This document shows, piece by piece, positions 35,862-45,927 of a stretch of 62,000 nt of DNA (the stretch's first letter is position 1; the number at the start of each line of letters is the position of its first letter). The position numbers and the translations under genes were made by a program. This DNA comes from Lingula anatina (Eukaryota; Brachiopoda; Lingulata; Lingulida; Lingulidae), in assembly GCF_001039355.2 (NCBI RefSeq), contig NW_019776032.1, positions 1 through 62,000 on the forward strand. The letters run 5' to 3'. The notes under the pieces were generated by a model, which saw only the letters and a list, made by a program, of their open reading frames with translations, was not told the origin of the DNA and did not search any database.

Positions 35862-38198
35862 CACGTGTGTGCATTTGTGTGTGTTTATATGGTGGTAAAC
35901 CTAAGTTACTTAGCGCTGTCCAATTTAATGAAGGTCAGATTTTTATAATTCATATATCTTTATGAACAACCTTTATCAAAGCGTCCTATTTATATGGTAC
36001 CACTAGCATCGACATCGAAGTCAACGGTCGTGTTTAATAAGTTTAGTTTTGAAGAACTGTGCGTGAAGAATTTCACAGACATTTACCCACCGTAAGCAAA
36101 ATAATGCTTTCACGTGAATTTGATATACAAAATTCAATGTTGACGGAAATCAAAGTTTGACGGACAATAGAACTTGAGCAATGAAGAAACTAGAGCTGAC
36201 AATAGCCATCGTTCCGCTGAAGTTGTAGGGTATCTCGACCTGTAAGCGAAGTAAAAAATAGAAATAACGCCCCGCCAGTTTTGAAAAGAAAGTTCAGAAA
36301 TAAGTTACATGTCCCACATATACTAAAAACAAGTTTTTGTGATTGCCTAGCAATGTATGACTAAGCCATGCAATGTTTACATCATATTACATTTACTGGT
36401 TGCAAATAGTGTTTTGGATCAGTGAATAAGGTGGAACTAACACTGGATACGAAAAATATCGAGGCACTCCATATAGAATCAATCATATTTTATCAACTGA
36501 CAGCATTTGGTCTTACATCTTATTATATGACATTTATTTGTTTACTTTGAAAATGCCTTAGGAAGGATCAAAGCTTCACTGAAACATCCTGATACCCGAA
36601 CTTCTCGCTTGAAAACTGATGACCATTTCCCACTTCTCATTTCAGTAACCAATCCCACCGTGAAAACTGTATAGAAACTATTAGAATTTAAATTTCAGAA
36701 TTTAAATTTAGGTCAGATCGAGCAATTTCCTGAGTATCAATGTGTGTGAGTTTTTGCCTCTGCGTACGTGTGCATTTGTATGCGAGGTCTAATTTGAAAA
36801 AGGTCAAATCTCCCAATTCTTGACCTCGCTAATTGAAGCCTCAGTGGTTGATCTGACAATGCATTGAGTATTTACAACTAATTTACTTCATATGTTTTAA
36901 CCGTGTTATGTGTCAGTAATACAACAAAAATCATTGCCTTCACCAGTTGAAAATAACAACGTGGAAGATTATTCAAATGACCCTTTTGTTTTATTTAGCT
37001 TGCATATGCCATTGCTAAGATAGTCCAGTTTGACACGGCGATGGCGCTGGGGTTCTTCTGCGGTGGGTGTTGCCCTGGGGGCGGAGCTAGCAACATATAC
37101 AGCTTCCTATTGGATGGCGATTTGACACTGAGCATCACTATGACACTCATCAGCACGATAGCCGCTCTAGGTAAGCATGTAGGCTACTGTATATATACTA
37201 TAGATGCCAAACGGGTCCGCAGCGAATAAAAGAAAGAAGAAGAAAAAACTCTTTCAGTGGGACCTAAACCACACCCCGCGAATCACCTTATTAATAATAT
37301 ATTATGAGAGGAAATTCCATTCAAGGCAAATGATCTACTAAAATAACCAATTTCTTATCAAATAACCGTCAGTCTAATGGGTGACGTTTTGGTTTCTCTT
37401 GAAAGTTCATACCTGTACATCTAAAGACTGATGCATCTACCTATTCTTTGAAGCAAATAACACCTGCAGAGATATATTGCATCTTCTAAGTTTGCCTTGT
37501 TGTTTAAATACTTTTGATTTTTTGACATGCGCATGTTTGAACTGTTACTTTCAGCCATGATCCCTTTCTGGATGTTCACCCTCGGTCAAACCTTACTCCA
37601 TGGACACGAGGTCACGATTCCATTCGTGAATATAGTCCAGGCTCTGGCTTATATTATCATCCCAGTGGTCATCGGGATGGCTATCAAGTACAAAAGTGAC
37701 AGAGCCGCCAAAATCATCTTGAAAGTCATCAAACCATTTTCAGTCATTTGCATCATCTTCCTCTTCACAGCCGGCATCTATGCCAATCTCTACATGTTCA
37801 AGCTTTTCTCCAACAAAGTTATCATTGCGGGATGCCTGCTGCCGTATGCCGGGTTCATTGCGGGAGGCCTCGTAACCTTGGCAACGCGGCAGTCATGGGA
37901 ACGCATCAAAACTGTCGCTATAGAAACTGGTATTCAAAATGTCGGCGTCGCTGTGGTGTTGCTTCGTTTTTCATTGCCGTCGCCGGAAGGGGATATTGCT
38001 TGCATTGCACCCATCGGGGCTGCCATTTTTACCCCTCTACCTTTGATGCTATGGGTGATCGGGTATTTGATATATAAGAAGTGTATTCGCAAACCGGTGA
38101 AGGGAGCTGACGAAAAGGAAAAAGAAGCTCTGAATAAAACTGCACCGCCAGATGAGGACTCGAAAGAGGTGGTGGATTCTCAAATCTCTACTGTCTGA
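34598..38198 (+). CDS. SLC10-family sodium/bile-acid-type symporter
   Basis: Three exons (34598-35371, 36999-37170, 37555-38198) join to 1590 nt, 529 residues. ATG at 34598 is followed by a signal-peptide-like hydrophobic stretch (CVVCLLLVTALTAL). Residues 23 to about 204 form a predicted extracellular domain with several N-glycosylation sequons (NIS, NFT, NTS, NVS twice, NSS). The membrane domain then starts at WLDTAFTVVVTAFVLFSTMG. Family signatures are MGMGCKADLEVVKE, GFFCGGCCPGGGASN and ETGIQNVGVA; in SLC10 transporters the latter two regions line the sodium sites and substrate path. Human SLC10A1/A2 lack such a long N-terminus, while SLC10A3/A5 have one, so the match is closest to that type. 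Substrate is unknown. The C-tail is charged and cytoplasmic. The next gene, SLC7-like, is convergent. Confidence 0.9.
35375..35608. mobile_element. Foldback/MITE-like element in SLC10 intron 1
   Basis: The left arm (35375 to about 35445: TTCCCACAGATATTTAG, then CCCTGGGG and ATTGCTGTCGGCTTA) pairs imperfectly with the reverse complement of about 35538-35608. The arms are 60-70 bp. The element begins within a few bases of the exon 1 donor. No coding sequence is inside. Confidence 0.75.
35609..36998 (+). other. Remainder of SLC10 intron 1
   Basis: Intron 1 (35372-36998) is GT-AG. Beyond the foldback element it contains a (GT)n tract at 35824-35860 and otherwise AT-rich sequence without a recognised feature. 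Confidence 0.7.
35824..35860. repeat. (GT)n microsatellite
   Basis: This perfect GT tract lies in SLC10 intron 1. Confidence 0.95.
36999..37170 (+). CDS. SLC10-like gene, exon 2
   Basis: This 172-nt exon lies between TTTATTTAG and GTAAGC, leaving one base (G). It encodes LAYAIAKIVQFDTAMALGFF and the hallmark CCPGGGASNIYSFLLDGDL stretch. Confidence 0.9.
37171..37554 (+). other. SLC10 intron 2
   Basis: This 384-bp GT-AG intron holds no recognised element. Confidence 0.75.
37555..38198 (+). CDS. SLC10-like gene, exon 3
   Basis: The exon follows TTACTTTCAG; G from exon 2 plus CC gives Ala. It encodes the remaining transmembrane helices, including the ETGIQN motif, and a charged tail ending at TGA 38196-38198. 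Confidence 0.9.
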
Positions 38199-38425
38199 TG
38201 GGAGTCGATTCCATTGACTTTTTTCTTATTTCAATCGGTTTAACACTTGATATCGCACATTCCGGTATATCGAATATAAGGCCAGTGATTTAATACCCCA
38301 GTGTATTGTAAAAATTGAAATTAGGGACACAGAGCTAAATATTTCTTCATTGTACGTGATAATATATGCTTTGTGCTGTAAGATGAAAATTGAAAATAAT
38401 CAATATAATACAATGATATGGGTTC

Positions 38426-38431
38426 AATAAA
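38426..38431 (+). terminator. Polyadenylation signal AATAAA of the SLC10-like gene
   Basis: AATAAA lies 228 bp after the stop codon in AT-rich sequence, a normal distance for a 3' untranslated region. Confidence 0.5.
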
Positions 38432-39487
38432 CGTCGTACGTAACCGTGCCTAGTAGGCCTACATGTACTACGGGTATATAAAGGCCACACCGAACATTAC
38501 TTTGATAAAAGTATTAGAAGCACAAGCACATTGCATTTTTATATTATTTTTTTATGCATTCGATATATTTTTCATCCCAAATGTTTTTGTTAATAGTATT
38601 TTTTTTTTGCTGAAGATAGATGTCAATATTTTTTCTATGTACTCAAAATATACATGTACATGTATATTTTTAATACAATCATGATTATCATTGCAAGTTC
38701 TCTTCTCTTTGCCCCATTTAAAAAAGACTGGACATATTATGGGAAAAACATTCTAATATCATGAATATGCTGAAAGGAAATCTTTTTTGTATCTGATACA
38801 AATTAGTCAAAAAACGTTCAACGCTATTAAAGATATAACTGACGGTGGCGTAGAACGGAAGTTGAAAATGGGTACATGCGTGATAGTGACTTCCCACACG
38901 CAAGACACCAGGTGATTTTCCAAGTCTCTATTCTCATTAACATTCCGTGCGTTTTTTATATAATATGTACAAAAAATATTTTTTCAATTTTTTAGAAAAT
39001 TGTTTCAATACCATTCGGTCAATGACTTTTATGTATTAAAAAACGTAAATTACATTCTCCATGTACTGGTACATATATCTTCTATTCATAAAATAAATTA
39101 TTTTGAATAACTAAACCATACATATGTTTTTGGTTTTTGGTCTGTTGAGCATTTTTTCACATTAAAGGAGCAGATATAAACACAAATTCTAACAAGGCAG
39201 TGAGTAATGGCATAATGGAGTCGAGGAGCATGTTTCATCCTGCAACACATTTGTGATTTAAATTATATCTTTGGTTTCCTATTTAGCGGTTGTGACGTTA
39301 GATGACGTCTATTTTCTGCTTGATTTAATCCTTATGTAAGCAAGCCACAAATGGCACATTCGTTCATTCATTCATCTCAGCCTGTCACGCCACTGTTAGC
39401 AGGTGGCCTCCACAGACTTCGTCACGCTTGACGATTTAGTGCCGCATGCGTCCATGCACTGCGGCCTGCTCAGTGTCATCTATTTAT
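38432..39487. other. Intergenic space between convergent SLC10 and SLC7 genes
   Basis: This is AT-rich sequence with no recognised gene. It should include the 3' untranslated region of the SLC7-like gene toward its right end; no clear minus-strand AATAAA was found close to the stop codon. Confidence 0.5.
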
Positions 39488-39939
39488 CTTTTCTTTGGTC
39501 TTTTTCGATCTCTTGGTGTTTCTCTGGCCCACTTTCTGGTGTTCATTCTCGCAAGACATATATATTGCCCATCGATCTTTTGCAGTTCCTGCTATGCTTA
39601 TAACATACGTTTATATAATATCAGATGTTTTTAATATAATATATTTAAATATCAAGGAACAGTGATTTAAAGGTATAAGTAGTAGAAATGTATGTAAAGA
39701 CTATAATGAAGAAAATATAGCACCTATAAACATCAGTCTTAAAAATCACAAGGTTTAGTCTGGTGCGCTTGAACAGCAGCGTTGTCGTAAATACTCGTCA
39801 ATCTCCGTATAACTTCGCCAATCCCGAATATAACACGCTATTTAAATTCCGAAAAATGAAAATCCAAGCCGAGTGCAAGTGATTCTAACATGCTTGCAAA
39901 ATATCAGAGTGTGTGAGAAGAAATCCGAAGAAGTACGAG

Positions 39940-40214
39940 CTATTCCGTACGTTCACTGTCGTCCGTCGGAGCCGTTGTACCTGGCTCTCCCGATGGGTTC
40001 TCCCCTCCAGGTGCATTCTCCGTTCCCGTAGCATTCCTCCCATCGTCGTCCTCCTTAACATCCTGCACGGGCTGCGTCTCTAAGGCGTTTACCATGCCTT
40101 TAACCTGGTCGTCTGCTGTCGCATCTCCGGAGTAGCGGATAATTTGTGTGTAGGAAGACAGTGCCCGGTTTTCAGCACTGTGACGTATGCCATAGGTGAA
40201 GTAAATGATCAAAC
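39940..40214 (-). CDS. SLC7-like gene, terminal exon (copy 1)
   Basis: This is the second copy of the 275-nt terminal exon. It differs from copy 2 at two residues (ENAPGG for ENASGG, DDSERTE for DDMERTE). Length and splice phase are unchanged, as expected for an allele. Confidence 0.75.
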
Positions 40215-42414
40215 CTAAGGGAAAAATTATATATTTATGTATTAAATTTCAGGAGTTAAGGGAATAAGTATCAGAAGGCGCGCCCAACATCCTGCTTCTC
40301 ATCATTATCAACATTAAAGATGGTTAAGAGCATCAGTTGCTGACTATATGTTATAGACATTAGAATCACACCTGACAGTAACATTTTCTTAATTTTTAGA
40401 GGTGTTGCAGCCTATTGACGTAAAATCTGTTAGCGGGGACATCGAACACAATACGTCACAATCGCGATGTCTCACCTACTGCAATCCACACAGCCAGCCT
40501 AATCCAGGTAAGATAGGAGAGTTTCAGCATCATTGCAATGTTAACAAACATACTGGCAGCAGGTAACAGGGGAACAAGCGGGATCTGGAAACAAAGATTA
40601 CCATATGTAAAATTGTTTCATTAGATGTCAGATTTTAGAACTTACAATGTTCATTTTATGATAGATTTAAACTTTATTTAACTCATTGGACAATACTAAA
40701 TTTTAGACTATAAATACAATTACAACAAACAAAGGTTTTGAACTTCATCTGGATACGAAGGAAACATTACAATATGGGTGAGAACTTCAAATTAATTTTC
40801 ATTAGAGATGAGTTTATGACAAATAGATTATAGAAAAAAAGATAATTAAATCTTTAAAAATAACAACAACAACAACAACAACAACAATAATAATAATGAA
40901 AATAATGCAATATTAAAGTGGCATATAAATACAATATCAGCGTCATGGTTTTTCCACATTTTTAATATTTACACATAANCTTTTCTTTGGTCTTTTTCGA
41001 TCTCTTGGTGTTTCTCTGGCCCACTTTCTGGTGTTCATTCTGGCAAGACATATTGCCCATCGATCTTTTGCAGTTCCTGCTATGCTTATAACATACGTTT
41101 ATATAATATCAGATGTTTTTAATATATTTAAATATCAAGGAACAGTGATTTAAAGGTATAAGTAGTAGAAATGTATGTAAAGACTATGATGAAGAAAATA
41201 TAGCACCTATAAACATCAGTCTTAAAAATCACAAGGTTTAGTCTGGTGCGCTTGAACAGCAGCGTTGTCGTAAATACTCGTCAATCTCCGTATAACTTCG
41301 CCAATCCCGAATATAACACGCTAAATTCCGAAAAATGAAAATCCAAGCCGAGTGCAAGTGATTCTAACATGCTTGCAAAATATCAGAGTGTGTGAGAAGA
41401 AATCCGAAGAAGTACGAGCTATTCCGTACGTTCCATGTCGTCCGTCGGAGCCGTTGTACCTGGCTCTCCCGATGGGTTCTCCCCTCCAGAAGCATTCTCC
41501 GTTCCCGTAGCATTCCTCCCATCGTCGTCCTCCTTAACATCCTGCACGGGCTGCGTCTCTAAGGCGTTTACCATGCCTTTAACTTGGTCGTCTGCTGTCG
41601 CGTCTCCGGAGTAGCGGATAATTTGTGTGTAGGAAGACAGTGCCCGGTTTTCAGCACTGTGACGTATGCCATAGGTAAAGTAAATTATCAAACCTAAGGG
41701 AAATATTATATATTTATGTATTGAATTTAACAGAATAAGGCTTCGTTCACATGCAATGTCTATTTTCTAAATTCTATTTTCTATTTGCGGTATGTCTTAT
41801 GATCACGGTCTGTGGCCTGAATATCCCGCGGCGTAATTACTGGCAGCGCGAGCCAGTTACTATAAGTTACTATAAGTAACTGGCTCGCGCTGCCAGTAAT
41901 TACGTGGCGGGATATTCAGGGCACAGACCGTGATCATAAGACATACCGCGAATAGAAAATAGAATTTAACAGTAATACAGTAATATTTTCTTAAATTTTA
42001 GAGGTGTTGCAGTCTATTCACGTATCTATTAGCGGGACATCGAACACAATACGCCACAATCACGATGTCTCACCTACTGCAATCCACACAGCCAGCCTGA
42101 TCCAGGTAAGATAGGAGAGTTTCAGCATCATTGCAATGTTAACAAACATACTGGCAGCAGGTAACAAGGGAACAAGCGGGATCTGGAAACAAAGATTACA
42201 ATATGTTAAATTGTTTCATTGAGTGTCAGATTTACATTGTAATGTTTCCTTCGTATCCAGATGAAATTCAAGACCTTTCGTTTGTTGTAATTGATTACAA
42301 TATGAGTTTTTGAGAACTTATTTCAATCAAATTAATTTTCATAAGATATGAGTTTAGGACAAATAGATTATAGAATAAAAAAAGATAATCAAATCTTTAA
42401 AAAATAATAACAGC

Positions 42415-42452
<38 letters not shown>

Positions 42453-45213
42453 AAATAAAATAATGCAGTATTAAGGTGGAATATAAATACAGTTTCAGAG
42501 TCATGGTTTTTCAACATTTTCAATATTTACACATAATTTGACAGCTGTAATGCCTGCCATGATCAGGTTTGACCCGACATTTTGGATTTTCTATCAGAGA
42601 ATAAGTGCACTTTGCTATAAAAGAAATAAAGGAAAGGAATTTTGGAGGGCAAAACATCTATAGGCGGCCATTGTCTGTTTCCATAACGACGTTCTCGTCA
42701 ATGTAAAAGCAATATTACCTTAAACGTTATCAGCGGTTTCGCATGGCAGCTCGTTAAGATTACTTTACAGCCTCTACATTAATATCGCATAGGATGTAAT
42801 TTCATTTAAGTGTTTGTCTGCTCTGAGATATTAGTTTTCGTTAGGACTTGGCTGGCAAGGGTGAGTGCATTTGGCTGACGAACCCATATCACTTCAAATG
42901 TCATTTGAAAGTGCTAAAGACGTCAGAGTTTACTCTTCAATCATTTGTGAAATATCTAGCCCTTTTTGTTTCATCATCATTAGCTAACGCATTCTCATTA
43001 TTGTACAATATTAATAGGTCAATATTATGGTTAAGGATAATCTAAATAAAGATTTAAATAACCACGTTTTATAAGAAAAGTGTACTTGATAATGAAAATC
43101 TTATTTTTGGTAATTTTTATAGAAAAGCAGAGACTGATCATGTGATAGGTGGAACAGAGAGTGATGGTCGTTTTTGTGAGCAGATTAACATGTACGTTTT
43201 TCGTAGGATGTTGGGCTGACTTTTGTTGCAGCCACAATATGTACATGATTTTACTTGTAGATACTTTACTAGATCATTGACGGGGCAGAATTAACCATTT
43301 CAGAATCACAATAAAGCGACCCTCTTCAGGCAAAATATCGATCGCAAAATTGTGTTGGCATTTCCTCAATGTTAGAGCTGTATTTGGATGGAGATGATGG
43401 TTATTTGGGCTTTGTAAGGACATCTATCCCGGTGAATAAAAAATCTTGTGTTTAAGTTTACCTAAAATTGCTCTGGATTTATTTTTCTATCTAAAATGGA
43501 TTTGAAAATCAGCACAGTTTTTTAAATATATTTTTTGATTAATTGACTGTAGTACAACAACGATAAGAACATATTTCAACACGAGATATCATCACTAAAT
43601 CAATCTGCACTTACCTGGAATGTCAAGAAAGCTGTGTTCTGCACATGCGCAGTTATCACAAAAAAGCACAAAACCACGCCCACAAGTAGCAGGATACAGA
43701 GTAACCACGCCCACCATTTGCCTTGACCCAGGTCTTCTGTGCAGTAAATGAGTACACTACACCAGCCCGCCATCAACGCCGCCATTAGAATAGTAGCATT
43801 GGACGCTGCTTGCCCCGGTTCGCAATTGCGCAGAATCGGCAGGGTTCGGAAGTAGGCTTTTAACTTCCCGAAATCACCATAGGCACCGTTCTCCTTAATT
43901 GGTTGCCTAGCTCCTTCAGGCGTCTCCACCTCTTTAAGGTTGTCGTCCGTTGGGTCTGGTTTAAGAGCGAACTGGCATTTACTAAGCGGCTGATACCGGA
44001 TGAATATAACGGCGGCGGCTACAATGGTGTACGCTAGTAGAGTTCCAATAGAGAGGAACTCAACTAGAGTATCTATGCTAAAGAACAGAGCCAACAGGGC
44101 GGCGAGAAAACCAAACGCCATGATAGATAGCACTGGCGTTTGTGTCCTCTCATTAATGCGAGAAAAAGCCTCAAAGAACAAGCCGTCCGAACTTATCGCA
44201 TACACTGTCCTTGGAAGGGCAAAGAGGTCCACTAAAAGAGCAGTAAACATGGCAATTATGGTACCTATTGACACGACGATTTTTGCCCATTTCAATCCAC
44301 GGATATCAAAAGCAACGGGGAAGGGTGCACTGGCGGAAAGCTCATCATATGGGACAAGCAGAGTCAATGCCATCGTTGCAAACACGTATAGAACCGTGCA
44401 GACAACAACGGACAACATAGTAGCAATGGGAATGGATCTCCCAGGAGTAGCTGCCTCTTCACCGGCGATGGAGATCGCGTCGAATCCAATAAAGGCATAG
44501 AAACAAGCTGCAGCACCGCCGAATACTCCACCCATGCCGTAAGGGAGGAACCCGCCCTCTTCCCAAACCGTCGGGTCAGCGTAACAGAATCCCAGCACAG
44601 CGACGAAGACGATGACGACCACATTCACGATCGTAAAGACGCTGTTGACGACAACGGATTTCTTAGCACCGGTGCAAGCGACCAAACAGCTCACCAATAT
44701 TACCAAGAAAAATGAAACGAAGTCGGGGTAGTCGCTTAACCACTCCCCGGGCATTGTCCCTATGTGCTCGGAAGTCCAGTTACTAATCTTATAATTGGAC
44801 AACGCGTCGAATGAACCACTTAGTCCTCGAGCCACGGCAGATGCACCAATGAGGTATTCCAAAATTATATTCCATCCGACTAAAAAGGCCCAAAACTCCC
44901 CGATGATGATGTAAGTGTACGTGTAGGCGGAACCAGCTTTCGGCACTCGGGCACCGAACTCGGCGTAGCACAAGGCGGAAAGCACAGCCGCTACTCCGGC
45001 GAAGAGGTAAGAGAGGATGCCCCCTGGACCAGCCTTGTCCCTTATGACTGTACCCGTGAGAACGAAAATGCCGGCTCCTACCATTTGGCTTATGCCAAAC
45101 AGAGTCAGGTCGAAGGTCGTGAGGCATCGGTTGAGGGGAGTCTTTAAGAGGTCCTCTTCCAGGGTCTTCTTCCGGTTCATTTTGTCCACAACGCGGCTGC
45201 AGTCGTCCAACAT
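39940..45213 (-). CDS. SLC7 cationic amino acid transporter (CAT-type)
   Basis: The gene has a main exon 43615-45213, a penultimate exon of 109 nt and a terminal exon of 275 nt. The last two occur twice: 42074-42182 with 41419-41693, and 40476-40584 with 39940-40214. Either set completes a 660-residue protein, the usual CAT size. The N-terminus [19 protein letters not shown], the helix [15 protein letters not shown], the [12 protein letters not shown] segment (whose Glu is essential in CAT transporters), [16 protein letters not shown] and the C-terminal [16 protein letters not shown] then [10 protein letters not shown] are all CAT signatures. About 14 transmembrane helices are expected. The family carries arginine, lysine and ornithine across the plasma membrane. 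The start ATG at 45213 lies 15 nt inside an exon whose acceptor CAG ends at 45229, so a noncoding first exon lies upstream. It is not distinguishable from CAT1-4 here. Confidence 0.9.
40476..40584 (-). CDS. SLC7-like gene, penultimate exon (copy 1)
   Basis: This is the second copy of the 109-nt exon, with the same protein, splice sites and phase as 42074-42182. Confidence 0.75.
40863..40898. repeat. (AAC)n/(AAT)n microsatellite, copy 1
   Basis: This tract is shorter than the allelic tract in copy 2 at about 42411-42452. Confidence 0.93.
40979..40979. other. Assembly gap (single N)
   Basis: The N marks the exact junction of the 1.5-kb direct repeat that contains the SLC7 terminal exons. Confidence 0.97.
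41419..41693 (-). CDS. SLC7-like gene, terminal exon (copy 2, nearer)
   Basis: The exon follows CCTTAG, with G+GT completing Gly. It encodes [19 protein letters not shown] and an acidic, Gly/Thr-rich cytoplasmic tail ending TDDMERTE and TAG at 41419-41421. Confidence 0.86.
41769..41967. mobile_element. Foldback (MITE-like) element present in only one of the two copies
   Basis: Arms of about 92 bp (41769-41860 and 41876-41967) are nearly exact reverse complements with only four mismatches, around a short loop. GAATTTAACAG occurs at 41723-41733 and 41962-41972, bracketing the element like a target duplication but overlapping the right arm. The matching place in copy 1 has a single similar sequence (about 40241-40252). 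No coding sequence is inside. It lies in the last intron of the SLC7-like gene. Confidence 0.85.
42074..42182 (-). CDS. SLC7-like gene, penultimate exon (copy 2, nearer)
   Basis: This 109-nt exon lies between TTTCCAG and GTGAGA. It encodes [20 protein letters not shown] and [17 protein letters not shown], the conserved penultimate helices of CAT transporters. It ends in phase 1. Confidence 0.88.
42411..42452. repeat. (AAC)n microsatellite, copy 2
   Basis: This is the longer counterpart of the tract at 40863. Confidence 0.93.
42537..43614 (-). other. Intron between SLC7 main exon and penultimate exon
   Basis: Together with 42183-42536 this forms a GT-AG intron of about 1.43 kb. It is AT-rich and no further feature is recognised. 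Confidence 0.65.
43615..45213 (-). CDS. SLC7-like gene, main coding exon
   Basis: This exon has 533 uninterrupted codons, ending ACATTCCAG before GTAAGTG in phase 0. It is preceded by a TTTTCCAG acceptor at 45229-45231, and the frame stays open further upstream to 45306 through intron sequence. Two long antisense frames (44000-44500 and 45017-45274 on the plus strand) are shadows of it. Confidence 0.9.
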
Positions 45214-45231
45214 GTTGAAGTGTTCCTCCTG

Positions 45232-45927
45232 GAAAATAATTGAAATAACTGTTTTCATATTTGACGTTTCATGAATATATATACACAATATAGCAGGGAC
45301 CTCCACTGAAGACAGAGTTTCTCTTTATTTATAAGAAATGGTTGCTCAAACTGCCGCAATAAAGATTTACATGGTATATATTTTACAGTGGTGAATTTAG
45401 CTGAGAACAAGGCCCGTCTCTCCCTTAATTTTCAAATCAAGTGGCGGGTTCAGCCTTCGAATCCCCAAACGAAAAGAAAATGCCCATATATAAGGTACAC
45501 ATCGGCCTTTTTATATTCCCTGTGCTGTGATAGGAACAAAATACAGTAGTACCATGGTGTTTTGAAATATTTTAACAATATTTGTTATTTTTATTGTTAT
45601 CTTTTGTTTGTCCGTGCATCGAATTACCTCAGCACTCATATTGGTACCATTATGTTTGGATATCTGTTGCAATAAATCATACCGGTGCTGTGGCAGTAAT
45701 TAAATATGAAAACGGGTTCAGATACCATGTCGACACTGAACAAATGAAGCATGAGAATTTCCATAATTTCGACATACATATATGAATTACCAAATTGACT
45801 TGTGGATCAAGTCTTCAATAACAATAGCTACATTTTAATCTCTGTTATTTCACCGTGCGTATTATTTAGAGTTGTTATCGGAGGGGGTGAAAACATTTTG
45901 CAACACTTCAGTCAGCATCCTTAAATA
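45232..45927. other. 5' flank or first intron of the SLC7-like gene
   Basis: No coding sequence is recognised. If the acceptor at 45229-45231 is used, this is intron sequence and the promoter lies further right. The Tc1 element at 45928 then sits inside the intron or promoter region. Confidence 0.45.

Larger units (their letters stand above)
39488..40978. repeat. 3' end of the SLC7 gene, copy 1 (left of the gap)
   Basis: This 1.49-kb segment is a direct repeat of 40980-42536. Both begin CTTTTCTTTGGTC and both end TTACACATAA. Outside a few indels they differ by scattered substitutions. The gap N at 40979 lies exactly between them. Copy 1 lacks the foldback element of copy 2 and instead has about 125 bp with no counterpart (40253-40380). 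A short segment at about 40717-40774 is inverted relative to copy 2. Confidence 0.9.
40980..42536. repeat. 3' end of the SLC7 gene, copy 2 (right of the gap)
   Basis: This is the counterpart of 39488-40978. It continues without interruption into the rest of the gene, so it is the copy physically joined to the main exon. Confidence 0.9.

Noticed and set aside
44000-44500. 166-codon plus-strand open frame
   Set aside because: It is antisense to the SLC7 main exon, and its residues are a shadow of the conserved transporter codons.
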